Shown here: positions 1 through 9,065 of the stretch, one piece after another
How positions within the stretch are numbered: the first letter of the stretch is position 1
Layout of the letters: each line of letters opens with the position of its first letter
Source: Sporosarcina obsidiansis
GTDB lineage: Bacteria > Bacillota > Bacilli > Bacillales_A > Planococcaceae
Direction: 5' to 3'
NCBI RefSeq assembly: GCF_009651005.1
Contig: NZ_WHVW01000003.1
Location: forward strand, 124,001 to 188,000
Length of the DNA: 64,000 bases
The notes under the pieces: generated by a model
What the model was told of the DNA's origin: nothing
Databases searched by the model: none
The model's input: the letters and a program-made list of their open reading frames with translations, nothing else
Made by a program: the position numbers and the translations under genes

Positions 1-1
1 C

Positions 2-1942
2 AAGGAGTTGAGTGAACGATTCAACAAGACAAATGAAATGTTGCGTACGACAAAGCACATTTTTGAGACGTTACAGTCGCAGGGGAATTTAACGACAGAG
101 GAGATCATCGCTGTCATTCAAAATAACTTACAAAAGAGTATGGATGCAACTGGAATGGCCGCGATTTTTGAAAAGGGATTCGTGCCTTTAAACGACCAAG
201 TGGATAAAAACTTGGTTGATCCTCAAAAACGTTTTATTCCGTATTTATATAAAGAAGGAAACAGCATCAATGTTGAAGCATTAAGCGAGTATGATACAGC
301 TGGCGATGGAGACTGGTACTTGATACCAAAATCGGAAAAGCGCGCTGTCATGACTGAACCTTATGAGTACAATGCCGGTGGACAGACAGTTCTCATGACG
401 ACATTGTCTGTACCATTAGTCAACGAAAACGATGAATTTTTTGGTGTGTTAACTACGGATTTATCCATTGATTTCTTAAACGAAATTGTTAAGGAAATTC
501 AACCTGAAGGCGGATATGCTTCCATTATTACAGATGCCGGTAATCTGACGGCGAATAGTATGAAGGAAGAAATGAATGGTACGAATATGAAGCAAGCCAT
601 CGACTGGGAGCCTGTAAAGCAACAGATTAATGAAGGTGAAACTAGTACGCTATATGTAGATTCCCAGTCTCTGAATGAAGAAGCGTTCAACTCCTTCGCA
701 CCTATTGTTCTCAACGATATCGATGAGCGGTGGTCCGTTCAAACTGTTGTGCCGAAGTCGAAAATTCTAGAAACATTCCAAGCGATTTTATGGATTACTA
801 TTATAGCAGCAATCGTGATGGTTATCATAATGGCTGTTGTCACAGCTGGATTCATCTTTAGGCAGCTGAAACCTCTATCGTCATTACAGCAATCCATAGA
901 GGCTGCCGCAAATGGAGATATGACACAGAATGTGGGAAAACAGTTGATTCGCAATGATGAAATTGGTGCAGTATCCATGGCTTACAATAATATGCTAGAT
1001 CAAACCAACCACGCCATTTATGCAGTACGTGAAGCAGCCACTCGTTTGAATGAATCGTCAACTCACGTTCATCATGCATTCGAAGAAATTGTGGCGGCTA
1101 GTGAAGAAGTTTCATTGGCGACAACGGAAATTGCGCATGGTGCATCCAAGCAATCCGAAGATACCGAAGAAACCAGCAATCGTATGGCTGAATTGGCGGA
1201 ACAAATCAATGCATTATCCGAGCTATCTAACAATATGAATCAGTTATCCAAACAATCCGTTTCTTCTACAGAGATCGGTATGAATGAAGTGAAAAAGCTT
1301 CGTGAGCATAATGAATCAGCCAATGAAATGACAGAAAAAGTCCAATTTCAGATGGAAACCTTGTCGAACAAAATTGGTGCCATTAATCAAGTGATCACCT
1401 CGATTCACGAAATTACTGCACAAACGAATCTTCTTGCTTTAAATGCTAGTATCGAAGCAGCCAGAGCTGGCGAACATGGTAAAGGGTTTGCCGTAGTGGC
1501 GGAGGAAGTGCGGAAACTTGCAGAACAATCACAGAAAGAAACGAGTGTCATTCAAGGAATCGTTCAGGAAATCGTAGCCGAATCTGAACAAACGACAGAA
1601 GTGATTGCAACCAATATGCAAGTGATGGAAGAACAAAACCAATCTGTCACCAGCACGGAACTATCCTTTTCTCAAAACGTAGAAGTGACGAACCAAATGC
1701 GTCAAGCCATTATGGAATTGACAGCAGAATTGGAAGAAATGCTAGAACACAAAGACCAGGCGATGCTGGCCATCCAAAGCGTTTCTGCAGTATCAGAAGA
1801 AACAGCAGCTTCCGCTGAACAAGTGAGCGCATCTTCTGAAGCACAGCAAAGGGAAGTGGAACGTGTAGCGGAATCCACAAACCGAATGAAAGAAATTGCA
1901 GGCGAATTGCAAGATGTGGTAGATCGGTTCCGTTTAGAATAG
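2..1942 (+). CDS. Methyl-accepting chemotaxis protein, 5' end missing
   Basis: Transmembrane chemoreceptor that should sense a ligand outside the cell and signal to CheA/CheW. The reading frame is open to the window edge and the first residues already lie in a dCache-like sensor, so the N-terminal membrane helix is probably upstream; the TTG at 8 is unlikely to be the real start. Visible order (residues counted from 8): Cache sensor about 20-245, membrane helix about 258-284 (rich in I, V, A), HAMP about 286-340, then a long helical signalling domain. The conserved hairpin tip with [20 protein letters not shown] lies at about 480-500. The gene ends in a terminator. Ligand unknown. Confidence 0.93.
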   Translation, partial: KELSERFNKTNEMLRTTKHIFETLQSQGNLTTEEIIAVIQNNLQKSMDATGMAAIFEKGFVPLNDQVDKNLVDPQKRFIPYLYKEGNSINVEALSEYDTAGDGDWYLIPKSEKRAVMTEPYEYNAGGQTVLMTTLSVPLVNENDEFFGVLTTDLSIDFLNEIVKEIQPEGGYASIITDAGNLTANSMKEEMNGTNMKQAIDWEPVKQQINEGETSTLYVDSQSLNEEAFNSFAPIVLNDIDERWSVQTVVPKSKILETFQAILWITIIAAIVMVIIMAVVTAGFIFRQLKPLSSLQQSIEAAANGDMTQNVGKQLIRNDEIGAVSMAYNNMLDQTNHAIYAVREAATRLNESSTHVHHAFEEIVAASEEVSLATTEIAHGASKQSEDTEETSNRMAELAEQINALSELSNNMNQLSKQSVSSTEIGMNEVKKLREHNESANEMTEKVQFQMETLSNKIGAINQVITSIHEITAQTNLLALNASIEAARAGEHGKGFAVVAEEVRKLAEQSQKETSVIQGIVQEIVAESEQTTEVIATNMQVMEEQNQSVTSTELSFSQNVEVTNQMRQAIMELTAELEEMLEHKDQAMLAIQSVSAVSEETAASAEQVSASSEAQQREVERVAESTNRMKEIAGELQDVVDRFRLE

Positions 1943-2326
1943 GAAATCATGAAACAGTAAGGACTTCTCTTGCCCGAGAATTTTTAGGGAGGGGAAGTCT
2001 TTTTGTTAGTAGTATGCCAGTTTTTGAAAATCGCTTATTATATAGCTTATTATTAGGTAACTTTTCAGTGGACTTTCAGATCGTCTGAGAGTATAATAGA
2101 CTGAATAGGAAGAATTAAAAAATATGCAGTTAGATATGCAAACAGAGTATTACGGGAAATTTTTTCATGTTCTTTTATATAATGTAAGCGCTACCATTAG
2201 ATTGTAAAACACGACAATCTAGTGTTATTAGTAATTGCAGTTCTATATAGAAAATGGAAATAACGTTTCTAAATTCTTTGTTCTTGCATATACTATGCAA
2301 AATACTTAAAACAGGAGGTCATCCCT
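1943..2326 (+). promoter_or_regulatory. Leader with cre-like site and two inverted repeats
   Basis: Apart from the terminator, this 384-base gap holds no gene. TGTAAGCGCTACCA at 2183-2196 matches the CcpA cre consensus TGNAARCGNWWNCA at every fixed position. AGATTGT/ACAATCT (2199-2205 and 2214-2220) form a hairpin with an 8-base loop. TTGCATA/TATGCAA (2284-2290 and 2294-2300) form an inverted repeat just before the ribosome-binding site of the small ORF at 2327. Roles in regulation are inferred. Confidence 0.5.
1961..2004 (+). terminator. Rho-independent terminator of the chemoreceptor gene
   Basis: GGACTTCTC near 1961-1969 can pair with GGGGAAGTC at 1991-1999, followed by five T. It lies 18 bases after the receptor stop codon. 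Confidence 0.75.
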
Positions 2327-2500
2327 ATGAAAAAAGACAATAACAACCAGAACTCTTCAAAATTACCTGAGCAAAACGAGCAATTTTATTTAATCACAGG
2401 CTATACGGAAGGTGGCTTCGTCCATGGTATTACGTGGGAAGAAGCATACGTAGAAGGATTAGCGGAGTGTGGCTACTTATGCGATCAGCAGATGATGTGA
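2327..2500 (+). CDS. 57-residue hypothetical protein
   Basis: Not recognised. A small soluble protein of 57 residues (MKKDNNNQNSSKLPEQ at the N terminus), polar at first, then an aromatic and acidic core with GYTEGGFVHGITWEEA and two cysteines near the C terminus (ECGYLC). Support for a real gene: an excellent ribosome-binding site AGGAGGT at 2313-2319 seven bases before ATG, a strong terminator directly after the stop, and a long leader with possible operators. There is no signal peptide or membrane segment. It is transcribed alone. Function unknown. Confidence 0.72.
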   Translation: MKKDNNNQNSSKLPEQNEQFYLITGYTEGGFVHGITWEEAYVEGLAECGYLCDQQMM

Positions 2501-2522
2501 GTAGTATGGAAGGCTCTATAGA

Positions 2523-2592
2523 GGGTGCCTAGCCAGAACAAATGGTGTATGTGTTAACATTCACGTTTGTTTTGTGCATAGGCACCCTTTTT
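2523..2592 (+). terminator. Terminator after the 57-residue ORF
   Basis: GGGTGCCTA at 2523-2531 pairs perfectly with TAGGCACCC at 2579-2587, followed by five T. The long intervening segment can fold further (AACAAA with TTTGTT). Confidence 0.8.
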
Positions 2593-2717
2593 GTTATTTC
2601 TTGTTATGTCATATGGCTTCATTAAATATCATATCTCAATGAAGATAGGAATGTTTTTCGAATTTCCTTGTAATTGGTAGGTATTGTAATTCTCCTGTTT
2701 GTTTTAAGCACCGTATT

Positions 2718-3362
2718 TCAATACTTTTGTTTACGACTCTTTGCAAAAGAATAGAAAGCAGGCAGAACGGAGAGAACGATCACTGATAAGATAATGGTTG
2801 AAAAATTGTTTTTGACAAACGGGATATTCCCAAAAAGATAGCCAACAGTTGTGAAAAGCCCAACCCACAGTACGGCACCAAACACATTGAATGTGAAGAA
2901 ATATGAATAGTTCATTCGACTTGAACCAGCGATAAATGGTATGAACGTACGAACAAATGGCATAAAACGAGCAATTACAATTGTTTTTCCTCCATGCTTA
3001 TTAAAGAAATCCTCAGCTTTCCGCATTTTTTTCTCATCAATAAATTTACCTATCCAATTATTTCGAGTGATCGCAGTTCCTACCGATTTACCGATGTGAT
3101 AATTTACTGCATCCCCAATGACTGCAGCAACAAAGAATACTAAGATTAATAGGACAAAATTAAATGCATCCATTGCAGCGAGAGCACCAGCAGCAAACAA
3201 GAGTGAATCACCCGGTAAAAAAGGAAAAATAACAAGACCTGTCTCAGTAAAAACAATTAAAAATAAGATGACATACGACCAATTTCCGAAATTTTGAATG
3301 ATTTCAATCAAATGTTCATCAATGTGTAAAATAAAGCTTATTATGCTTTGGATAAGTGACAT
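2718..3362 (-). CDS. DedA family membrane protein
   Basis: Polytopic membrane protein of the DedA/SNARE-associated family, some members of which recycle undecaprenyl phosphate across the cytoplasmic membrane. Seen here: a re-entrant motif FPFLPGDSLLFAAGALA near residue 48, the GDAVNYHIGKSVG motif, and the later RFMPFVRTFIPFIAGSSRM motif with its conserved arginines, followed by C-terminal membrane helices. About 214 residues, normal for the family. The frame stays open to a GTG at 3374, but the ATG at 3362 with AAGTGAG upstream is a better start. Monocistronic. The substrate is inferred from family knowledge only. Confidence 0.9.
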   Translation of the reverse strand: MSLIQSIISFILHIDEHLIEIIQNFGNWSYVILFLIVFTETGLVIFPFLPGDSLLFAAGALAAMDAFNFVLLILVFFVAAVIGDAVNYHIGKSVGTAITRNNWIGKFIDEKKMRKAEDFFNKHGGKTIVIARFMPFVRTFIPFIAGSSRMNYSYFFTFNVFGAVLWVGLFTTVGYLFGNIPFVKNNFSTIILSVIVLSVLPAFYSFAKSRKQKY

Positions 3363-3548
3363 TCCTATTCTCACTTTCGAATTTAGAATTCCTTTTTTGT
3401 TCTTCTAAACATACTAGTCAAACATCAATATTATACTTCTTATTTGCTTGCATGTCATGTGTCATCCGATAAGTGATAAAGTGTTAGAAATAATTGCTTT
3501 GTTTATCATCCGTAACTGTTTCGGCAACTGGGTATGTGATGTAGTCAC

Positions 3549-3881
3549 TCATAAAATCAAGTGATGAGTAACGCCTTGGATATACATGACTAAGCCGATT
3601 AATGACAGGGCAATTCCAATATAGAACGTCCATGGATTGTCTTCTTTCTCTTTATCAAAACTTTTGTAGGTACTCATACAAAAAACGATTGATAGGACAG
3701 GTATGAAGCCGTATGTGGGTCCAAAAGTAAATGCAACTCCTCCTAGAACCATGGAGATCAAACCAAAGGAATTTTGTTTCGGTATGCTGTCTAAGTATTC
3801 CTTTTCCTTGTCGTCGATTGCATCGTCTTCGTTTAGAAAAAAGTCTTTAATTTCTTTCAATAAAACTTTTAATTTCTTCAT
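3549..3881 (-). CDS. Small membrane protein of unknown function
   Basis: A 110-residue protein not recognised as a named family. The first 38 residues are charged (two short acidic stretches, NEDDAIDDKEKEYLD), followed by a hydrophobic segment at about 40-68 with glycines (LGGVAFTFGPTYGFIPVL) and a second at about 84-103. Two or three membrane helices are likely, with the N terminus in the cytoplasm. Start ATG at 3881 has AGGAGAG seven bases upstream. It is followed (upstream in coordinates) by no partner gene; the next gene in the same direction is an EamA exporter, so co-transcription is possible. Confidence 0.75.
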   Translation of the reverse strand: MKKLKVLLKEIKDFFLNEDDAIDDKEKEYLDSIPKQNSFGLISMVLGGVAFTFGPTYGFIPVLSIVFCMSTYKSFDKEKEDNPWTFYIGIALSLIGLVMYIQGVTHHLIL

Positions 3882-3955
3882 TTGGCAACTCTCCTGCTAC
3901 ACGACTTCTTTTCAACTCCACTCGAGACCTTGAAATACGTTCATACCCTGCTCCA

Positions 3956-4891
3956 TTACTCTTCATTTTCAGTAAAAACACTTGCAATTCCCAATAATAA
4001 CAACATCGATACACCAATTAATGTGGGAGTAGACCAAACAATCCGTGGATCGAAAAGCTGGAAAAAGAATGTGAAGGCAGGAATAAAACAGATGGACATC
4101 ATGACAATAAAAGGCTCGCAATATTGAATACCTTTTTGTAACAAATAGGTTGGTGCGGTAACACCAAAAATGGCGACTAAGAGTATCCAATTTATGTTTT
4201 CCATTAAATAAGTTGGAAGCGTCTCGTATGTCGTCAAAAAGGAGACAAGAATAATTGCATAAAAACGATGTGCCAAAATAGATGAACTTGTCCAGCCTGC
4301 ATTGCTTAACCTTTTGGAATAAATCGTACATAAGACGGCACCTAACCCACAAAGAACGGAAGCCACAATGCCGAAAATAAGATCTCTCGTATGAGTCACT
4401 TGGACACCTGAAAACCCGAACATAGCTGTTAAGACCAAAAACAAACTGGCTGAAAACGTGAGAGCAGTAATCACCCATTGTATCCGAGTAGCCCGAATCT
4501 TTTGCTTCGTCATTACCGCAGTGATGACAATGACAAATAAGGGTCCAACTGCCATCTCTAAAGAACTAACAATTGCGGGCTCAACAAATTTCAATGCATA
4601 GTAAAATCCCATAAATGCTAAAACAGAACTACCATTTAATTTCACTACATCAGAAATAGAAGACAAAGCCCTTATATTTATTTGTTTAAGCTGTCTAAAC
4701 GCGATCATATGGAATAGGACCGCTGTAATAAAAAAACTTACACCTGTAAATAAAAATGGATGGACACCTTGCACTTTATTTGCGTAATATACTTGGCTAA
4801 TGGATGTAAGTAAGGCGGAGAGTAATAAGAAACTTGCCCCTATAACCATCGATCTTGACAAACTAACTTTGGGCAATGCGATTGTTCTCAT
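3956..4891 (-). CDS. EamA/DMT-superfamily transporter
   Basis: Ten-helix drug/metabolite-superfamily permease built from two EamA repeats; members usually export amino acids or other small metabolites. About 311 residues, with regularly spaced hydrophobic helices and a second-half EamA pattern near residues 165-310. The open frame extends to 4909, but its first codons include the ribosome-binding site GGGGAGGGG; the ATG at 4891, seven bases after that site, is the likely start. It lies upstream of the small membrane protein gene on the same strand, 74 bases apart. Substrate unknown. Confidence 0.87.
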   Translation of the reverse strand: MRTIALPKVSLSRSMVIGASFLLLSALLTSISQVYYANKVQGVHPFLFTGVSFFITAVLFHMIAFRQLKQINIRALSSISDVVKLNGSSVLAFMGFYYALKFVEPAIVSSLEMAVGPLFVIVITAVMTKQKIRATRIQWVITALTFSASLFLVLTAMFGFSGVQVTHTRDLIFGIVASVLCGLGAVLCTIYSKRLSNAGWTSSSILAHRFYAIILVSFLTTYETLPTYLMENINWILLVAIFGVTAPTYLLQKGIQYCEPFIVMMSICFIPAFTFFFQLFDPRIVWSTPTLIGVSMLLLLGIASVFTENEE

Positions 4892-5094
4892 AACCAAGCC
4901 CCTCCCCACTTATAGAATAATCCGTTTTAAACTTACATGATATCATATCATTACGTTTAGTATGATCAACGTCTTATTTTTAAAAAATAACACAACAGAG
5001 GCGGCTTGAATAGTTAGCATTCTACAAAGAATTGTCAGATATATGTAACCTTCTTCTTGTTTAGAGGTCTAATTTGGAAAGGGGGTATGTTTGA

Positions 5095-5976
5095 ATGAAA
5101 TTTAGAAGTTTACGAGTTGCTGTTCTTTTCGTTGTGTTAACTTTAGTAGGCTGTCAGCAGAGTGAACTAGTAGAGGAAAAGCCAGGAACACCAATTGAAG
5201 AAGATGTAGCGAGTCGAGTGGAAGTGGTTGAGGATGATTTTATCTATCGGCTTATTTCTGAAAAAGAACAATATCATGAAAGCCAACCGATTAACATATA
5301 TGCGGAATTGGAGTATACAGGAGAGAAAGAAGAGGTGGAAATTTCACATGCCGCATCACCGTTTTACTTTCCAATTCGTGAAACAACGAGAGAGTATGTT
5401 ATTGAATACTCAATGGATACGCCTTTAGAACATACAACGTTAAAAAAAGGAGTACCTTTACGTGCTGATTACGAAACGAGCGGAAGTTTTCTAGAAGATG
5501 ATACAGATGAATATAAAGCATTCATAAGACGAGTCATGAATGGAAGCTTTTCTACAGGCCGTTATGTAGTTAATGGGTACGCGGAATTTACTGTTGACGG
5601 TGAGGAGGTACTACGTAAAATAGAAGCGAATGTAGGGTTCTCCGTTAAGGGAGATATCGCAAAAGTAAGCATTTCCAAATCAAATAGCTTCGGTCAAGTA
5701 AATGAAGAGTTTTTTGCGGTAACTGAAGAGGAAGGAACGCTCAAAACACTTCAGAATACAATCTTGAACGCTGTAAAACAACCAGGGATAGTGGATATGG
5801 TTGCCTCGGATTATGACATGGAGGTAGTCTATGATGACGGAAGTACACAAGGTTATCACCTTTGGCTCGGGGAGAAAGGACAAAAGAGTACATTGATGCA
5901 AGTGGATGATACACACACGATATATACTGTATCTGAAGAAATGACAGATCCGTTACGTAGAATAGTAAATCATTAA
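5095..5976 (+). CDS. Putative lipoprotein of unknown function
   Basis: A 293-residue secreted lipoprotein. The signal peptide covers residues 1-19, with lipobox LVGC, so Cys20 should be lipidated and the protein anchored outside the membrane. The mature part is acidic at first (ELVEEKPGTPIEEDVASRVEV), followed by a beta-rich domain that resembles a secreted Ig-like fold (IYAELEYTGEKEEVEI) and a second domain from about residue 180. Good ribosome-binding site AAAGGGGGT before ATG. No close named family was recognised. It sits alone between an EamA gene and a cobalamin riboswitch. Confidence 0.8.
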   Translation: MKFRSLRVAVLFVVLTLVGCQQSELVEEKPGTPIEEDVASRVEVVEDDFIYRLISEKEQYHESQPINIYAELEYTGEKEEVEISHAASPFYFPIRETTREYVIEYSMDTPLEHTTLKKGVPLRADYETSGSFLEDDTDEYKAFIRRVMNGSFSTGRYVVNGYAEFTVDGEEVLRKIEANVGFSVKGDIAKVSISKSNSFGQVNEEFFAVTEEEGTLKTLQNTILNAVKQPGIVDMVASDYDMEVVYDDGSTQGYHLWLGEKGQKSTLMQVDDTHTIYTVSEEMTDPLRRIVNH

Positions 5977-6067
5977 TTTATGCTCTTTCTTTCTCCTGTC
6001 ACAAAACATCCCCTACCACCTACCCCTCTTTCCATGGTAAACTAGAACAAACCAAATATAATGAGTT

Positions 6068-6233
6068 TGCACGATGCGTTGGTACCTATCAAGGTGTAAA
6101 AGGGAATCCGTAAATCGGAGCTGTCCCCGCAACTGTACACACGGACGACCGCTAGAATCAGCCACTATGGAGACATGGGAAGGCACAAGCGGAAGGATGA
6201 AGTGAAGCCAGGAGACCTGCCGCGCATCGTCAA
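6068..6233 (+). promoter_or_regulatory. Cobalamin (B12) riboswitch aptamer
   Basis: The B12 box GCCAGGAGACCTGCC is present intact at 6207-6221. The closing helix is formed by ACGATGCG (6071-6078) and CGCATCGT (6223-6230). The internal AATCCG...CGGAGCTGTCCCCGCAACTG segment at about 6105-6137 is the conserved core. In this family adenosylcobalamin binding normally shuts off the downstream gene; a terminator and a gene for a reductase-like protein follow. Confidence 0.95.
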
Positions 6234-6348
6234 AGCGACACTTTCTTCGGGGGTTGAGAGGTGGAGGCAAAAAGGTCTCTAGTTTTCATGCGGTTTGCAT
6301 GAAGTAAATTAGAGCTGCCTACTTTTGTTTCCTCATTCACAACTATTG

Positions 6349-6385
6349 CAATCATACTGCCGAAGGGGCGGGATGATTGTTTTTT
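6349..6385 (+). terminator. Riboswitch expression-platform terminator
   Basis: CAATCAT (6349-6355) pairs with ATGATTG (6373-6379) and CTGCC (6357-6361) with GGCGG (6368-6372), followed by T6. It lies between the aptamer and the ribosome-binding site at 6396. An upstream hairpin (TTCATGC/GCATGAA near 6287-6304, flanked by GGCA and TGCC) may be the competing structure. Confidence 0.85.
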
Positions 6386-6410
6386 GTTGTATAGGAAAGG
6401 AGACAGCGAG

Positions 6411-7826
6411 ATGAGAGTATTTGAACAAACAGATGAGCGTACGCATGAACGTGCACTGCTTGAGATGTTGTATAGACAAGCGGAGCAACTGCGCAAAAAG
6501 CCCGCATACCAAGATTTTCATCAAGTAGTACGAAAATTGATGAGTGACGGCTTATATGGAAGCTGGATCAATCGTTATTCAACCAATGAAATCAAATGGT
6601 TAGGACTTCAAATTGTGCCGAACCGCGATCAGCTTCTATCGATTGCACAGCTCCGTCAATATATGAACGATTTTGTCACGTGTAATCATTATGATCGACG
6701 ACTGGGACTGCCGCAAGAACGGCTGATGCTCATTGCAATGGCGGCGATGCAGAACGAAACCGTGCAGCGTCTACAAAAAGTACGTGAAGCCTATTGGGTA
6801 CTGAGTAAGAGGTATGTGACGTTACCAGACGATGTGATGTCGTTCTTTGGAAAGACGTTCCAACCAGGGCGGTCTGTACACCGAATTCATTCGATGGATC
6901 TCTTAGATTTACGAATTACATCATTTTTGACCAGTCAAGTGAAGGAAAAGCATACACGTATTCCCCGTGTCTTTATGGAACAAGTGAAAGCATGTGGTTC
7001 CTGGCTTGTATTTGATTTGGAGGAAGTGCGACGTGTAATGAATTGCTCTCTTCATGATGTTGACAGTGAAGCATTTCGTCAGGCTGTTGCCAATCCAGCG
7101 ATAACGCACAAAAAGCTTTCAGCCATTGGGCTCATGAAACAGCTGTTGGCTAGTGATGGAGTCGTTTTCCATTTCGACGACAATTTGACGTCCGAAACTA
7201 GGGGATTGCATTCGTATATTCAACTGCCGCAAGTGATGCGGAGAAACATCTTGGCTCGTGTTTGTGCAATCCATGTTCGTTTGTTGAACGGTATATTGGA
7301 TGTATGGGATAAAGAGGATAGTAGGCGGGATATACAAATCGAAGTGGCAGGCTGGGAAGAACTTCTTGTAGACCAACGAATTGACCTACATTCGGAACAG
7401 CCAGTAATATTCATTGAAGAACTATCTGAAGAAATTAGTTTGCATGTAATCAAGGCTTCGTTGCAGCTGGCGAAAGAGAAAGGTCCGTATCCACATTTTG
7501 ATGGCTCGGATTGGCAGAACGGAAGCTATTTTGAACAGCGGGGTTATACTTCAGAAGCATGGCAAGAAGTTAGAGCGGAAATTGCATGGCACGGCCTCCG
7601 AAACGGCAGCTTACGCAAGGCTTCCGATACTAAGAATTTGTCTGGACATCCCGTAACTAAACACCAGCAAACGTCAATGATCAATCGGCTCGCGGCTCAA
7701 CAACATCATACAGATAGTGGCGGCTCGATCACCTTGGAGAAATCTACTTTTATAGACACAGCAGAACTACTGCAACTGTTGATGAAAGCTTGGAGTAGCG
7801 GAATCAGAGAAGTGCGCATAAAGTAA
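6411..7826 (+). CDS. Shortened ribonucleotide-reductase alpha-like protein, probably catalytically dead
   Basis: 471 residues from ATG 6411, which has AAAGGAG eight bases upstream; the open frame from TTG 6384 begins inside the terminator T-run and is not used. Several stretches read like class I reductase large subunits: an N-terminal helical part (LGLPQERLMLIAMAAM), a FDLEEVRRVM segment, VIKASLQLAKEKGPYPHFDG followed by SDWQNGSYFE and W..V..EI..HGLRNGSL, and a C-terminal AWSSGIREVRIK where active enzymes have AWK.GLKT.YYLR. The segments that carry the redox cysteine near the N-terminal barrel, the thiyl-radical cysteine loop and the ATP cone are absent, and the radical-transfer Tyr pair is replaced. 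Family length is about 700-800. The frame is intact, so this looks like a kept paralogue under B12 control, not simple decay. Alignment was done by eye. Confidence 0.65.
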   Translation: MRVFEQTDERTHERALLEMLYRQAEQLRKKPAYQDFHQVVRKLMSDGLYGSWINRYSTNEIKWLGLQIVPNRDQLLSIAQLRQYMNDFVTCNHYDRRLGLPQERLMLIAMAAMQNETVQRLQKVREAYWVLSKRYVTLPDDVMSFFGKTFQPGRSVHRIHSMDLLDLRITSFLTSQVKEKHTRIPRVFMEQVKACGSWLVFDLEEVRRVMNCSLHDVDSEAFRQAVANPAITHKKLSAIGLMKQLLASDGVVFHFDDNLTSETRGLHSYIQLPQVMRRNILARVCAIHVRLLNGILDVWDKEDSRRDIQIEVAGWEELLVDQRIDLHSEQPVIFIEELSEEISLHVIKASLQLAKEKGPYPHFDGSDWQNGSYFEQRGYTSEAWQEVRAEIAWHGLRNGSLRKASDTKNLSGHPVTKHQQTSMINRLAAQQHHTDSGGSITLEKSTFIDTAELLQLLMKAWSSGIREVRIK

Positions 7827-7903
7827 TGTCGACACCTATTGAGATGAAAACGGAAGTGGCGTAAGATAACATTATCTAGCAGTTTTCATCCGAGGTGAGA
7901 CAG

Positions 7904-9019
7904 ATGTTTCAATTTGATACATTAGGTCAGGAAATGGTAAAAGAGTTATCGAATTTGATACAGCAACAGGTGATTTTAACGGACCGTCGTGGATTCATTC
8001 AGGCCAGTACAGATGCTGCTCGGATAAATCAATTTCATGAAGGAGCATTACTAAGCATTCGTCAGAAAGAAATGCTTTATATGGATGATGAAGAAGTTGA
8101 GCGTTTGCGTGGTGTGCGTAAAGGGATCGTGCTGCCGATCATCATTGACGGTGAACCGATTGCCGCACTTGGTATTACGGGTGAACCCGAAACGATCAGG
8201 CCCCAAGCGCAGTTAATTTTACGGGTAGCAGAACTGTTCATCCAAGACTCCTTGAAACGAAAACAGAAGGATGAGAAAGTGCGTGATGTGGAGTTTTTCG
8301 TGTTTGATTGGCTGACGGGTACGAAAAAAGATGAACGGTTTGTAGAACGGGGCACATTACTCGGAATCGATGTTGCGCAATACAGACAAGTGGCGGTCTT
8401 GGAAGTGATAGATTTATTAGAGCAGTTTTCGATCGAAGAAATGGAAACGTTCGGGTCTATTCAAAACATTCACGACTCCATGAAAATGATTCGCTGGGCA
8501 CAGAACAAAATCTTACTGCTACTACCTGAAATGAACCAAGAAACGCTCAAGCACGAATTGAAGTTCTTGTTGCTTCATATGAAACGTCGAAAAAAAGTAC
8601 AAGTCATCGCGGGCATAGGTGGACAGGCACATTACTTCGACTTAGCCAAATCGTTCGCACAAGCAGAACGTGCCGTCAATGCCTCGAGAAGATCCGGTGA
8701 AATTGTTTTCGAGCATGAGTTGCGCCTTGAAATTATTTTGCAAAGCATACCAGAAGCTGCGCGTGCTGATTTTTTGAGTCGTACGGTAGCCCCTCTTGTA
8801 AAAGAAGAAGAGCTGATGAACAACTTGAAGGTCTGGTTTTCAGAGAATCAATCCATGCAAAACACGGCACAGCGTTTGCATATCCACAAGAACACGTTGT
8901 CCTATCGTCTGCAAAAGATCGAGCAATTAACTGGATTGTCTGTATCGAGCACCCATGATGTGTTTTTACTGTACTTGGCATTATGTTTGATGGAAGAGCA
9001 ATTGTCTGGTGATGAATAG
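7904..9019 (+). CDS. CdaR/PucR-type sugar-diacid regulator
   Basis: Transcriptional regulator of about 371 residues. The N-terminal 130 residues match the putative sugar-diacid recognition domain (LSNLIQQQVILTDRRGFIQAS, GIVLPIIIDGEPIAALGITG). A middle GGDEF-like domain follows, and the C terminus has a PucR-type helix-turn-helix (NTAQRLHIHKNTLSYRLQKI at about residue 325). Such proteins often activate glycerate or glycolate use; a glcDF-like operon lies 4 kb downstream, so a functional link is possible but unproven. ATG 7904 is preferred over GTG 7895 because GAGGTG at 7892-7897 is the ribosome-binding site. Confidence 0.88.
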   Translation: MFQFDTLGQEMVKELSNLIQQQVILTDRRGFIQASTDAARINQFHEGALLSIRQKEMLYMDDEEVERLRGVRKGIVLPIIIDGEPIAALGITGEPETIRPQAQLILRVAELFIQDSLKRKQKDEKVRDVEFFVFDWLTGTKKDERFVERGTLLGIDVAQYRQVAVLEVIDLLEQFSIEEMETFGSIQNIHDSMKMIRWAQNKILLLLPEMNQETLKHELKFLLLHMKRRKKVQVIAGIGGQAHYFDLAKSFAQAERAVNASRRSGEIVFEHELRLEIILQSIPEAARADFLSRTVAPLVKEEELMNNLKVWFSENQSMQNTAQRLHIHKNTLSYRLQKIEQLTGLSVSSTHDVFLLYLALCLMEEQLSGDE

Positions 9020-9030
9020 AATAAAGGCTT

Positions 9031-9065
9031 GCTTCGTTTTCTTTAAGGAAAATGAGGCTTTTTTT
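9031..9065 (+). terminator. Terminator of the CdaR-type gene
   Basis: GCTTCGTTTTC (9031-9041) pairs, with two G-T pairs, with GAAAATGAGGC (9048-9058), followed by T7. Confidence 0.8.

Noticed and set aside
3969..4478. Minus-strand ORF of 169 residues inside the EamA gene
   Set aside because: A different frame of the EamA coding region with a Cys/Phe/Arg-rich product typical of a shadow.
6384..6410. TTG start for the reductase-like protein
   Set aside because: It lies in the terminator T-run and includes the ribosome-binding site of the ATG at 6411.
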